From contig NZ_APJW01000001.1 of assembly GCF_000454725.1 (NCBI RefSeq), positions 414,590 through 478,589 on the forward strand: 64,000 nucleotides of DNA, written 5' to 3'. This document shows, piece by piece, positions 47,065 through 55,508 of the stretch. The position numbers and the translations under genes were made by a program. The DNA is from Chlamydia ibidis 10-1398/6 (GTDB lineage: Bacteria; Chlamydiota; Chlamydiia; Chlamydiales; Chlamydiaceae). Each line of letters opens with the position of its first letter. The stretch's first letter is position 1. A model generated the notes under the pieces. That model worked only from the letters and a program-made list of their open reading frames with translations. It did no database searches and had not been told where the DNA came from.

Positions 47065-47991
47065 GTGCGTTTATTTTCTTACGATAAACCTAAGATAAAG
47101 GTGCAAAAAATAAAGGCTGATGGTTTTAGTGGTTGGTTAAAATGTACTCATTGTCATGAGATGATTCATGCTAATGAGCTGGGGCAGAACTTCAACTGTT
47201 GTCCTAAGTGTTCTTATCACTATAGGATTACAGCCGGTGAAAGGATAAAATTGCTCGCTGATCAGGGTTCTTGGTGTCCTTTATATACGAATTTGAAGTC
47301 GCAAGACCCTCTCAAATTCGTAGACACAGACACCTACGTCAACCGTCTCGCTAAAGCGAGAAAAGATAATCAGGAGAGTGAAGGAGTCCATGTTGGTATC
47401 TGTACTTTAGGCGGGTACCCTATTGCGCTTGGTGTCATGGACTTCAGCTTTATGGCAGGTTCTATGGGTGCTGTCGTAGGAGAAAAACTCACAAGATTGA
47501 TTGAAAAAGCCATAACTTCTCGTTTGCCAGTGATTATTGTCTGTGCTTCTGGTGGAGCTCGGATGCAAGAATCGGTTTTCTCGTTAATGCAAATGGCTAA
47601 AACTTCTGCTGCTCTAGCCAAGTTACATGAAGCAGGTCTGCCTTATATTTCTGTTTTAACAAACCCCACGTCTGGCGGTGTTACTGCTTCGTTTGCTTCT
47701 TTAGGAGATGTCATTATTGCTGAACCCAAGGCTTTGATTTGTTTCGCTGGTCCTCGTGTAGTCGCCCAAGTGATTGGAGAAGACCTACCTGAAGGAGCTC
47801 AAAAGTCGGAGTTTCTTTTGGAGCATGGTATGATCGATAAGGTAGTAGAAAGAAAGCAGTTAAAGAGTACTCTGCAGAGTTTACTTGATTACTTTTCTTC
47901 TCAGGAATACACTGGCGGCCAAGATAAGTCTCGTAAGGATTTATCCAAGACAATCAAAGAAATTTTTTTATTGACAGATGACGGTGAATGA
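47065..47991 (+). CDS. accD: Acetyl-CoA carboxylase carboxyltransferase subunit beta
   Basis: 308 residues. An N-terminal zinc finger with Cys27, Cys30, Cys46 and Cys49, then the crotonase-fold carboxyltransferase domain with VIIVCASGGARMQE, NPTSGGVTASFASLGD and FAGPRVV. With AccA it transfers the carboxyl group from carboxybiotin to acetyl-CoA, the first step in fatty-acid synthesis. The start is GTG at 47065, with only a weak GGG upstream. The stop overlaps the dut start by 4 nt. Confidence 0.95.
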   Translation: MRLFSYDKPKIKVQKIKADGFSGWLKCTHCHEMIHANELGQNFNCCPKCSYHYRITAGERIKLLADQGSWCPLYTNLKSQDPLKFVDTDTYVNRLAKARKDNQESEGVHVGICTLGGYPIALGVMDFSFMAGSMGAVVGEKLTRLIEKAITSRLPVIIVCASGGARMQESVFSLMQMAKTSAALAKLHEAGLPYISVLTNPTSGGVTASFASLGDVIIAEPKALICFAGPRVVAQVIGEDLPEGAQKSEFLLEHGMIDKVVERKQLKSTLQSLLDYFSSQEYTGGQDKSRKDLSKTIKEIFLLTDDGE

Positions 47992-48467
47992 AAGATCATA
48001 CCCTCTCCGATAGTAACTGCAACGTTGTTTCTATGTTAGTGCCTTGTGAATTAGAGCCTGGTGTAGATCTCCCTGAGTATGCCACTTCCGGTGCTTCTGG
48101 TGCGGACTTGCGAGCTAATATTGTCGAACCTCTGGCTATTCTGCCTGGGAAAAGGGTTCTGGTTCCGACAGGTATCAAAATGCAGATTCCTCAGGGGTTT
48201 GAAGTTCAAGTCCGTCCTCGTAGTGGTTTGGCTCTAAAACATGGGATTGTCGTTGTAAATTCTCCAGGAACTGTAGATGCAGATTATCGTGGAGAGATTT
48301 GTATTATATTAGCGAATTTTGGTGACCAGACCTTTATTGTTGAACCGAAGATGCGTGTTGCACAAGCTGTAGTTGTTCCCGTCATTCAGGCAGAGTTTGT
48401 TCGGGTAACTGAATTAGAAGCTACTTGTCGTGGGAGTCAAGGGTTTGGGCACACTGGAGAGAAGTGA
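47988..48467 (+). CDS. dut: Deoxyuridine 5'-triphosphate nucleotidohydrolase
   Basis: 159 residues with the five dUTPase motifs: SGASGADLRA, RPRSGLALKH, NSPGTVDADYRGEI, RVAQAVVVPV and the C-terminal arm GSQGFGHTG. Converts dUTP to dUMP. Second gene of the accD-dut-ptsN-ptsN operon, coupled to accD by ATGA. The first 17 residues extend beyond the usual core. Confidence 0.96.
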   Translation: MKDHTLSDSNCNVVSMLVPCELEPGVDLPEYATSGASGADLRANIVEPLAILPGKRVLVPTGIKMQIPQGFEVQVRPRSGLALKHGIVVVNSPGTVDADYRGEICIILANFGDQTFIVEPKMRVAQAVVVPVIQAEFVRVTELEATCRGSQGFGHTGEK

Positions 48468-48468
48468 C

Positions 48469-48945
48469 ATGTCTTCCTGTTGTGAACATCGTCAAGATTT
48501 CTCCCTTCGTTCTCTCATATCTTCAGAATTGATTATGTTCCTTGATAAAAACTCTAGGAATGAAATTTTGCGAGATCTTACTGATCTTGCTGATTCTAAC
48601 GGGGTTTTGGAAAATAAAGCTGATTTCTTTGAAGCTCTGGTGCGACGCGAAAGTCTCATGTCTACTGGTATTGGCATGGGAGTGGCGATACCTCACGGAA
48701 AGTTAGAAAGTTGTTCTAGCTTTTTTTTGGTTATTGGTATTCATCACAGGGGTATTCTTTGGGATGCAATTGATGGTGCGTTAGTGCGCTTGGTTTTTTT
48801 AATAGGCGGTCCTAGCGATGCTCAGGGTGACTATCTGAGACTGTTGTCTAATCTTACTCTTTTCTTAAGAGATGATGAGCATCGTCATAGGTTGTTGCAA
48901 GCGCGAACTATTGAAGAAGTAATGAATGTATTTGTGGAAGTGTAG
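48469..48945 (+). CDS. ptsN: PTS IIA-like nitrogen-regulatory protein (first copy)
   Basis: 158 residues of EIIA-Ntr fold. The phosphorylated His is in MGVAIPHGK, following RRESLMSTGIG. The start ATG lies 1 nt after the dut stop, behind GGAGAGAAG; an earlier in-frame ATG inside dut is disfavoured. EIIA-Ntr accepts phosphate from HPr and acts as a regulator. The donor HPr/EI pair is encoded about 14 kb upstream. It is adjacent to a second EIIA copy. Confidence 0.9.
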   Translation: MSSCCEHRQDFSLRSLISSELIMFLDKNSRNEILRDLTDLADSNGVLENKADFFEALVRRESLMSTGIGMGVAIPHGKLESCSSFFLVIGIHHRGILWDAIDGALVRLVFLIGGPSDAQGDYLRLLSNLTLFLRDDEHRHRLLQARTIEEVMNVFVEV

Positions 48946-48950
48946 CGGTT

Positions 48951-49628
48951 ATGGATTTACGATTAGAAGAATTAGCTTCTCTGTTGGATGTTTCCGAAAA
49001 TACAGTGCGTGAATGGTTAGATAGTGGTGCTATCCCTAGTTATTCAATGAATAATGAACAGCGATTTAACAGAGAAGAAATCGAAGATTGGCTTCTTCAT
49101 AACCAGGGATTCGTCGCCAAATACAGGGAACACGAACACCAGGGTTTTAAGGACCTTTCATTAAAGTATAGTTTATATAAGGCGATCTATCGTGGCGGTG
49201 TGATTCGCGATGTTGTTGTGCATACGAAAGAAGAAGCTCTGCGCTATGCCTCTTCGTATATTGCTGATAAGTTTGATTTGGATGCTAGCGTCTTATACGA
49301 AATGCTAACTTATCGTGAAAGTTTAATGTCCACAGGCATAGGGGAGGGGATTGCTTTGCCTCATGCTAAAGATTTTCTTATTAATTCTTACTATGATGTC
49401 GTTGTCCCTATGTTTCTTAACGAGAGCATAGACTATGGAGCCCTTGACGGCAAACCTGTAAGTGTTCTTTTCTTCCTTTTCGCATGTGAAGACAAGAATC
49501 ACTTGCATTTGATCAATAAGATTGTGCATTTAGGCATGTCTCTAGAGGCACGTAAGTTTTTGAGAAGTTATCCAGAAAAGGACCAATTACTTGCATATAT
49601 TAAAAATTGGGAATTCCATACACACTAA
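48951..49628 (+). CDS. ptsN: HTH-EIIA-Ntr fusion (second ptsN copy)
   Basis: 225 residues. Residues 1-50 are a MerR/excisionase-like helix-turn-helix (LEELASLLDVSENTVREWLD, then FNREEIEDWL). Residues 90-222 are an EIIA-Ntr domain with the phospho-His in GEGIALPHAK. Joining a DNA-binding domain to EIIA suggests a phosphorylation-controlled regulator, though the target is unknown. It begins 5 nt after the first copy and ends the operon. Both EIIA copies share RESLMSTGIG, so they arose by duplication plus domain gain. Confidence 0.9.
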   Translation: MDLRLEELASLLDVSENTVREWLDSGAIPSYSMNNEQRFNREEIEDWLLHNQGFVAKYREHEHQGFKDLSLKYSLYKAIYRGGVIRDVVVHTKEEALRYASSYIADKFDLDASVLYEMLTYRESLMSTGIGEGIALPHAKDFLINSYYDVVVPMFLNESIDYGALDGKPVSVLFFLFACEDKNHLHLINKIVHLGMSLEARKFLRSYPEKDQLLAYIKNWEFHTH

Positions 49629-49831
49629 TTTTCGATTCTTTAGTTAGTGTAGGGACACGCTTTCCTTTTGATTCGTTTTATGTAAATTTTTCAGATATGT
49701 CTTTGTTTTCTTGAAAACCTTACTGCTTTTGAGCTTGTGTCATAGAAAAAAGATTTTTAAGTCCAAGTTGTGAAAAAAGACCTTTTGTTGTTATGGTGGT
49801 CTCATAGGCTGATCTAGGAGATTTTAGCGGC

Positions 49832-51346
49832 ATGATGAGTTCTAAGCGTACTTCGCAACTTGCAATGCTTTCGATTTTGTTAACTTTTTCCCATACCGTT
49901 GGGCAGGCGAGTACAGGAGTTGCTGCTGTGGAGCTTAACTCTGTGTGTCTCAAGGATGAAGCAGCGCAGTCCTCGAAACCGCGGAGTAGAAAACAGGCTC
50001 GTGTGTCTAGGGCTCGTGAAGAAGCAAGAAAGCAAAAACGAGAGCAGAGGGTTCAAAATCAAGGTCCCGTTCTTCGAGTTGATCAGCGATTAGGTGCTCC
50101 AAAAAAATCTAAAGCGCACAGAAAAAACTCTCAGAAGTCTCTTGCTTCTCGAGAAGGTCGTGTATCTCGTTCTGGAGATATTGTTTCTCTTCTATCGAAT
50201 GGATTTAATTTTAGTCGAACAGCTAAAAAGCAATCTCAAAAGGAATCCCAATCCGTAGCCTGTTCTTTTTCATCTAGGAAGCAGAGTAATAAGCTTAATA
50301 ACGGAGGGTTGATTACAAAGGTCCGCGGTGCTACTGAGGGAATTTCTCATGACGAAATAGCTAAATGTTCTGTTCAAGGATATGGTAGGAAACAAAGGCT
50401 ACAACGTCATAAACAAAAAAGATTAGCTAGCACGAATCGCTCCTCTAGTTCTGTTCGTGACCGGGTAATGGAGACTAAGCATTTAGCTACGCGTATTATT
50501 CCTAGTGAAGAAAACATTGTTTCTGTAGATAAGCCAGTAACTGAAAAATCAGAAGTTGCTTTGAATGTTCAGCACGAGTTTAAGAATCCCGTGCTCCCTA
50601 TATTTGTACGACCTGAAGCGAAGCAGGATGTAGTTGTTAGACCTGTTGAAATTGCGGCCGCAGAGGTAAACGTTGTAGTTCAGGAAGACACAACTAAACT
50701 AATTCAAGATCTTGCTAGGGAACAGAGAATAGCTAAGAGAAAGTCGGCTAGGGAGGCTTTACAAGCTAAAGCTAAAGAAAACAGAATTCCTAGAGATGGG
50801 ACTGTTACTTCTACGTTACGCTATGACGTTGAAAAAGCAGCAGCGGTTCGGGCTAGGCGTAATGCCTCAGTAAATCCTCAAGTGCGTGCCCAGAAGATTT
50901 CTAATACACGTAGAGCAGCACAGGGAGAGCAAAAGAAAAAATCCTCGAACGAAGAGAAGGCAGATCCTCAATCTGATGTTGCTAAAACCGCAGAAAAAGC
51001 AGCAGATGTTGCTAACCGAACTATTACTCAAGATAAATATTACGAAGTTGCGGCAGCGTCTGGGAATAGTAACGTAGATAGTTATATTAAATCTAATCGT
51101 TATCGTTGTGATTCTTCTGAAGTAGATTGGCCCTGTTCTTCTTGTGTTGCGAAGCGTCGTGCTCACACTAGTATTTCCGTATGTACTATGGTTGTCACTA
51201 TTATTGCGATGATTGTAGGGGCTGTAATTATTGCGAATGCTTCGGATACCCCCGCAACTCCTGGAGGAGGAACTGGCGGTAATACAGGCGGAACGAGTGG
51301 GGGATCTAACGGAGGAACTGGGGCTTCAGTTTCACTATCTAGATAG
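49832..51346 (+). CDS. Highly basic secreted/membrane protein, CT289-like position
   Basis: 504 residues, strikingly rich in Lys, Arg, Ser and Gln. A hydrophobic N-terminus (SQLAMLSILLTFSHTVGQAS) may be a signal. Residues 45-400 are low-complexity basic with many RKQ/KSK repeats and an Ala/Glu/Lys coiled-coil-like stretch. Then comes a CSSC motif, a membrane helix near 450-470 (VVTIIAMIVGAVIIANA) and a Gly/Thr-rich tail made of GG-N/S-TGG repeats. It resembles nucleic-acid-binding or envelope-anchoring architecture. By position (after ptsN, before the Inc cluster) it equals CT289 from memory. No function is recognised; a strong terminator follows. Confidence 0.7.
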   Translation: MMSSKRTSQLAMLSILLTFSHTVGQASTGVAAVELNSVCLKDEAAQSSKPRSRKQARVSRAREEARKQKREQRVQNQGPVLRVDQRLGAPKKSKAHRKNSQKSLASREGRVSRSGDIVSLLSNGFNFSRTAKKQSQKESQSVACSFSSRKQSNKLNNGGLITKVRGATEGISHDEIAKCSVQGYGRKQRLQRHKQKRLASTNRSSSSVRDRVMETKHLATRIIPSEENIVSVDKPVTEKSEVALNVQHEFKNPVLPIFVRPEAKQDVVVRPVEIAAAEVNVVVQEDTTKLIQDLAREQRIAKRKSAREALQAKAKENRIPRDGTVTSTLRYDVEKAAAVRARRNASVNPQVRAQKISNTRRAAQGEQKKKSSNEEKADPQSDVAKTAEKAADVANRTITQDKYYEVAAASGNSNVDSYIKSNRYRCDSSEVDWPCSSCVAKRRAHTSISVCTMVVTIIAMIVGAVIIANASDTPATPGGGTGGNTGGTSGGSNGGTGASVSLSR

Positions 51347-51373
51347 TAATTGTTTGATTATCTTGTGTTTAAG

Positions 51374-51409
51374 AGAATAGGAGAGGGTGTTTCTTTCCTA
51401 TTCTTTTTT
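51374..51409 (+). terminator. Intrinsic terminator after the basic protein gene
   Basis: AGAATAGGA (51374-51382) pairs perfectly with TCCTATTCT (51396-51404), extended by a wobble and A-U pairs, and runs into six T (51404-51409). It starts 28 nt after the stop codon. Confidence 0.85.
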
Positions 51410-51499
51410 ATTTACTTGGTTATTTGTTGCGAATTCTGTAATAATCTATTAGATACTCTATTTTATTTTTTTTAGTGTATTTAATTAAAAGTAACTTTT

Positions 51500-53149
51500 A
51501 TGCCATCAGATCCTATAAGCCGCAATCCGCGATCTTATCCCGTCACTCTATCGAAATCATTTACGGATATGCATCCTAAACTTGCGCGTGCCCTACAAAT
51601 TAGTGTCTTAGTGATTGCTATTTTGGCAATTGTAAGTTCCATGATTCTTATGACTTTATCTCCTCTAGGAATTGTCATGTCTTTGGGAGTGGGAGGAGCC
51701 TTATTTGCATGCGGCAGTACTTTAGCATATAAAGTGACACAGTCTGTTATCTCGATGATATCATCTGCTAAAAAAGAAAAACATCGTCAAAAATTACTTC
51801 TTACATCTTCCTTAAACAACTCCAGAATAAACTCTCATATGGAAGAGATTGCTAATCCTACTATGAAGGAATCTATTTGGTCAAAACACGAAGCTATGGT
51901 GCGGAAGTTTTCTCAAATACAGTTGCATCTCACTGAACAACAAAGAAGCATATTGCGTCATCTTCCTGGGGAAAATGGTAAAACTTTCGAAGAATTAATA
52001 GAAAATACATCGAACAGTTATGAGTCTTGTTTAAATTTATTAGAACTTAGAAAAAAAATACATCAAGAACAAATTAATGCTAACGAAGATACAGACTACC
52101 TTATTATGGAAAGCAAGAATAGGGAAGTCTTGTATTTAGGAAATGTATTGATTGATAAATTATCAGTATGTGGAGGAGTCTTTTCAGCAAAATTTCCTGA
52201 TTTAAGTAAAACTATGCAGCGTGTACATACAGGAGTCTCGTTAGGTTTTATTTTAGGAGGAATTGCTTGTGTGGGACTGATAGCCGTATTATCAGCTCCA
52301 GCTGGTCTATTATCTATTCCTATGATCATTGCAGCAGCTATCGGTATAGGAGTTGCAACCCTTTGTGTTTTGTTCGCATTAAAAGAGATCCTTAAAAGAA
52401 CACAAAAGAATAAAAAACAAATAGCTGAAGAGCTGAGTGATACTCTAGATATAGGGCATTTGGTTAGTATTTCAGCTCAGCAGAAAACTTTATTAGATTC
52501 TTTCAAGATGGCTTTATTAAAGGAGAATGATCTTGTTAACGATTCACGTCCCTATTATAGCAATTATGAAGAAACAAAACGTGTATTAACTGATTTAAAA
52601 GAACGTCTTTGTGAATTGCAGTTTATATATAAGCATGAGAAGAAAAAATCAGATCTCAGGCTAACCGATTTAGAAAATAAGCTGAGAAATAATAGTAATT
52701 TTGACGATAACCCTGCCATTTTAATAGACGATAAGTTTGATGAGTATGTGTCCCAGGGAGTGGAGAACGCTAAAAAACGCAGGGAAAAACAAAGAAAGCA
52801 TGATCATAATGATGAAGGAATTTGGTCTCCTAAATTGAAACATACTATCGAAGGACTATGGAAGAGTGTAGATAACTTATCCTTAGATGACCAATTACTT
52901 TTAGAAAGAGGTTTTACAAAAGATTTGAAAAGCTATTCTGATAGTATCAATAATCTCAGAAGAGACATTGATGTTGTGCAGGGCAAACTTCTTGAGATAG
53001 AAAAAGATGTCAATAAATACCGTCTTCGTAATGATGACATCAGCTCTCTTTTTAGGCAGATTAGTAACGATAGTATGATTATGACAACAAAACTACTAGA
53101 GGCACAATCTATGCTTTTACACGTGCTTAAGGGAGTTAAAAAAAACTAG
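51500..53149 (+). CDS. Large Inc-like protein with two bilobed membrane pairs (CT288-like position)
   Basis: 549 residues. First membrane pair at about 30-77 (ISVLVIAILAIVSSMILM, then IVMSLGVGGALFACGSTLA), second at about 244-292 (GVSLGFILGGIACVGLIAVL, IIAAAIGIGVATLCVLFAL). Between and after them lie long charged helices with heptad character (coiled coil). This is the Inc/TMH layout: helices in the inclusion membrane, coils facing the host cytosol. Its location and size match C. trachomatis CT288 from memory, an Inc reported to bind host CCDC146; orthology is inferred only. No signal peptide, in keeping with type III secretion. Confidence 0.7.
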   Translation: MPSDPISRNPRSYPVTLSKSFTDMHPKLARALQISVLVIAILAIVSSMILMTLSPLGIVMSLGVGGALFACGSTLAYKVTQSVISMISSAKKEKHRQKLLLTSSLNNSRINSHMEEIANPTMKESIWSKHEAMVRKFSQIQLHLTEQQRSILRHLPGENGKTFEELIENTSNSYESCLNLLELRKKIHQEQINANEDTDYLIMESKNREVLYLGNVLIDKLSVCGGVFSAKFPDLSKTMQRVHTGVSLGFILGGIACVGLIAVLSAPAGLLSIPMIIAAAIGIGVATLCVLFALKEILKRTQKNKKQIAEELSDTLDIGHLVSISAQQKTLLDSFKMALLKENDLVNDSRPYYSNYEETKRVLTDLKERLCELQFIYKHEKKKSDLRLTDLENKLRNNSNFDDNPAILIDDKFDEYVSQGVENAKKRREKQRKHDHNDEGIWSPKLKHTIEGLWKSVDNLSLDDQLLLERGFTKDLKSYSDSINNLRRDIDVVQGKLLEIEKDVNKYRLRNDDISSLFRQISNDSMIMTTKLLEAQSMLLHVLKGVKKN

Positions 53150-53163
53150 TTTATTTTAAAAAA

Positions 53164-53730
53164 CTATTCCGATGATTTTGTTTTCATCTTATTTGATAAG
53201 GTGAAAATTGTAGTTTCCAGCTGTTTGATATGCGCCTCTTTATCGGCAATTTCCTTTTCTTTGCCTACTAGTAATTTGTCGTGCCATTCTTTTAAGTTAT
53301 AGAACTGTGACGACTTAAGCATTTCACATACGTGAGAGCATTCCACGGTGGTAGTCTTCGTAGCGGATAACATGTTTTCAGAAATCTCGTTAAATAAGGA
53401 TGTACCTAAGACACGATGTTTAACTTGTAAGGCTACTAAAAGTGCGACGGAAACCATTAGTATGATCGTAGTTACAGTAAGCCCAAATAATAGCCAAAGA
53501 GAGTTCAAAATCGCATAGCTCATTAAAGTAGTAAACCCTAGAGAAGCAACAGCCATAAGAATAAAAGCTATCATGCTACGTATTAATAAATGTTCCCGAT
53601 AGTCATTCCAATACAGAAAGAGTTTTGAGGAACTGTGTATTGTACGGTAGCTGTTCACAGGCTCTGTCTTTTTGAGACTACCTTGGGATGAAGAAGGAAG
53701 AATATGTAGTGAAGAAAGTGAATCTACCAT
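53164..53730 (-). CDS. TMH/Inc family protein
   Basis: 188 residues. Bilobed hydrophobic region at about 52-101 (SMIAFILMAVASLGFTTLM, then LWLLFGLTVTTIILMVSVAL), followed by a polar stretch and a C-terminal heptad coil (KEIADKEAHIKQLETTI). The organisation equals that of the next gene, with which it shares the E.NA/EAHI..L coil end, so they are tandem paralogues. Likely inclusion-membrane protein, possibly with a SNARE-like coil, as in IncA. Convergent with the 549-residue gene, only 14 bp apart. Confidence 0.7.
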   Translation of the reverse strand: MVDSLSSLHILPSSSQGSLKKTEPVNSYRTIHSSSKLFLYWNDYREHLLIRSMIAFILMAVASLGFTTLMSYAILNSLWLLFGLTVTTIILMVSVALLVALQVKHRVLGTSLFNEISENMLSATKTTTVECSHVCEMLKSSQFYNLKEWHDKLLVGKEKEIADKEAHIKQLETTIFTLSNKMKTKSSE

Positions 53731-53743
53731 ATCTGTCCCATTG

Positions 53744-54253
53744 CTATGGTTTGGAACTTAGATGAAGTTCTGTTAATTTTGTTATTAGAGCATTTTCTTT
53801 TGCCGTGAGTTGTTCAATTTGTGCATTTTTCTCTAGAATAGCATTTTTTAGTCGTTCTTCGGCTTTAAAAAAGAGCTCCAAGGCATCGTGATGGATTGCC
53901 TTGCTTCTTATACGCATAAGAGTTTTCTGCAAAACTTCAGGAAGATCTCTTGTTAAACTGATCATACTCACCAATAATATGATAGTTGTTAAAGAAAAGA
54001 TTACCGAAATCATTCCTGCTATCATTTGAGGGATACTTTGTGTTAGACAGCCACACCCAAACATAAATGCGCCGCAAATTATATTCGCAACCAGTAAAAC
54101 AATACCAAAAATAAGACTATTCACTGTTTTTTTGGATAGTATGTCGACTTTCTTTTCTAGAATGGGAGCATCTCTATTGATCCTAAAAAACGTAGAGGTT
54201 GGCTTAGGGATAACAGTAACATTCGAGGAACGTGAGGAAAAGTTAGAATCCAT
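53744..54253 (-). CDS. TMH/Inc family protein, paralogue of its neighbour
   Basis: 169 residues. Bilobed hydrophobic region at about 45-97 (LIFGIVLLVANIICGAFMF, then AGMISVIFSLTTIILLVSM), preceded by a polar N-terminus and followed by a C-terminal coiled coil (LKNAILEKNAQIEQLTAKEN). It is upstream of and probably cotranscribed with the 188-residue paralogue (13 bp gap). Inc topology is clear; the host target is unknown. Confidence 0.7.
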   Translation of the reverse strand: MDSNFSSRSSNVTVIPKPTSTFFRINRDAPILEKKVDILSKKTVNSLIFGIVLLVANIICGAFMFGCGCLTQSIPQMIAGMISVIFSLTTIILLVSMISLTRDLPEVLQKTLMRIRSKAIHHDALELFFKAEERLKNAILEKNAQIEQLTAKENALITKLTELHLSSKP

Positions 54254-54303
54254 GATATTCCTATGTCAAATCATCCTTAAAAACTGTTAAGATCCTTTGA
54301 TAT

Positions 54304-54341
54304 TTTATAACTTGACGATAGAAAACTCAAATGTTTATCCT
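54304..54341 (+). repeat. 38-bp dispersed intergenic element, copy B (upstream of mnmA)
   Basis: Same element as 12910-12947, with GAT in place of TCA at the central three positions and identical otherwise. It ends 78 bp before the mnmA ATG. In this copy TATAAC (54306-54311) has no good -35 at 17 bp, so a pure promoter explanation fits only copy A well. Confidence 0.65.
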
Positions 54342-54419
54342 TTTCTCCAGATAGAGCTATTAACATTTTTCATGCGTTCTATTTCATATCAGATCAATTC
54401 GAGGTAGATTCCTGAATTT

Positions 54420-55508
54420 ATGAAAAAGACAGTGGTTGTTGCGATGTCTGGGGGGGTAGACTCTTCAGTAGTTGCTTATCTTTTAAAGAAACACTCTCCC
54501 TACAATGTTGTGGGTCTTTTCATGAAAAATTGGGAGGAAAAAGATGATTATGGACGCTGCTGTTCGGCTAGTGATTATGAGGATGTCGAACGTGTAGCAA
54601 CAGATCTTGATATACCTTACTATACGGTATCTTTTGCTGAAGAGTATAAGGAACGTGTGTTTTCTCGATTTCTTAAGGAGTATTCTCGTGGCTATACTCC
54701 TAACCCAGATATCCTTTGTAATCGTGAGATAAAATTTGATTTGTTGCAAAGAAAAGTGAAAGAACTCGGAGGAGACTATCTTGCTACTGGTCATTACTGT
54801 AGGTTACGTCCTGATCAAGATACCATGATTCTTTTACGCGGGACTGATGAGCAGAAAGATCAAAGTTATTTTCTTTCCGGAACTCCTAAAGCGGCCTTGG
54901 CCAACGTGCTGTTCCCAATAGGGGAAATGAGAAAGTCCGAAGTTCGAAGAATTGCTAAGGAAGCGGGATTAGCCACAGCAACCAAGAGGGATAGCACGGG
55001 GATTTGTTTTATAGGTAAACGTCCGTTCAAAACTTTTTTGGAGAAATTCGTTCCTAATTCCCCAGGAGACATCATCGACTGTGATTCACGAAAAATCATA
55101 GGAAAACATGAAGGAGCTCACTACTATACTGTGGGCCAAAGACGCGGATTAGATCTAGGTGGCTCTGATAAGCCGTGTTATGTTGTTGGGAAAGATATGG
55201 AACGTAACATTGTCTATATCGTTCGAGGAGATGATCATCCTTTGTTGTATAGACAAGAGCTTACTGCTAGAGAGTTAAATTGGTTTATCGAACCTGAGCA
55301 TTTTCCTAAGTACTGCACCGCAAAAGTTCGTTACCGTTCCCCAGACGAACCTTGTATTATAGAACGTATAGAAGGGGAGGGGGTTCATGTGAAATTTATA
55401 TCGCCCTCTAAAGCAATTACTCCTGGACAAACTATAGCGTTTTATAACCAGGAGCAATGCTTAGGATCAGGAGTGATAGAAGTGCCTATGTCTCCACAGT
55501 TGGCGTAG
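54420..55508 (+). CDS. mnmA: tRNA-specific 2-thiouridylase MnmA
   Basis: Thiolates U34 of tRNA-Lys, -Glu and -Gln. 362 residues with the PP-loop MSGGVDSS (9-16), the catalytic cysteines Cys100 ([12 protein letters not shown]) and Cys196 ([10 protein letters not shown]), and the tRNA-binding [15 protein letters not shown] segment. Convergent with clpC; the 3' ends overlap by 23 nt. Confidence 0.96.
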   Translation: MKKTVVVAMSGGVDSSVVAYLLKKHSPYNVVGLFMKNWEEKDDYGRCCSASDYEDVERVATDLDIPYYTVSFAEEYKERVFSRFLKEYSRGYTPNPDILCNREIKFDLLQRKVKELGGDYLATGHYCRLRPDQDTMILLRGTDEQKDQSYFLSGTPKAALANVLFPIGEMRKSEVRRIAKEAGLATATKRDSTGICFIGKRPFKTFLEKFVPNSPGDIIDCDSRKIIGKHEGAHYYTVGQRRGLDLGGSDKPCYVVGKDMERNIVYIVRGDDHPLLYRQELTARELNWFIEPEHFPKYCTAKVRYRSPDEPCIIERIEGEGVHVKFISPSKAITPGQTIAFYNQEQCLGSGVIEVPMSPQLA

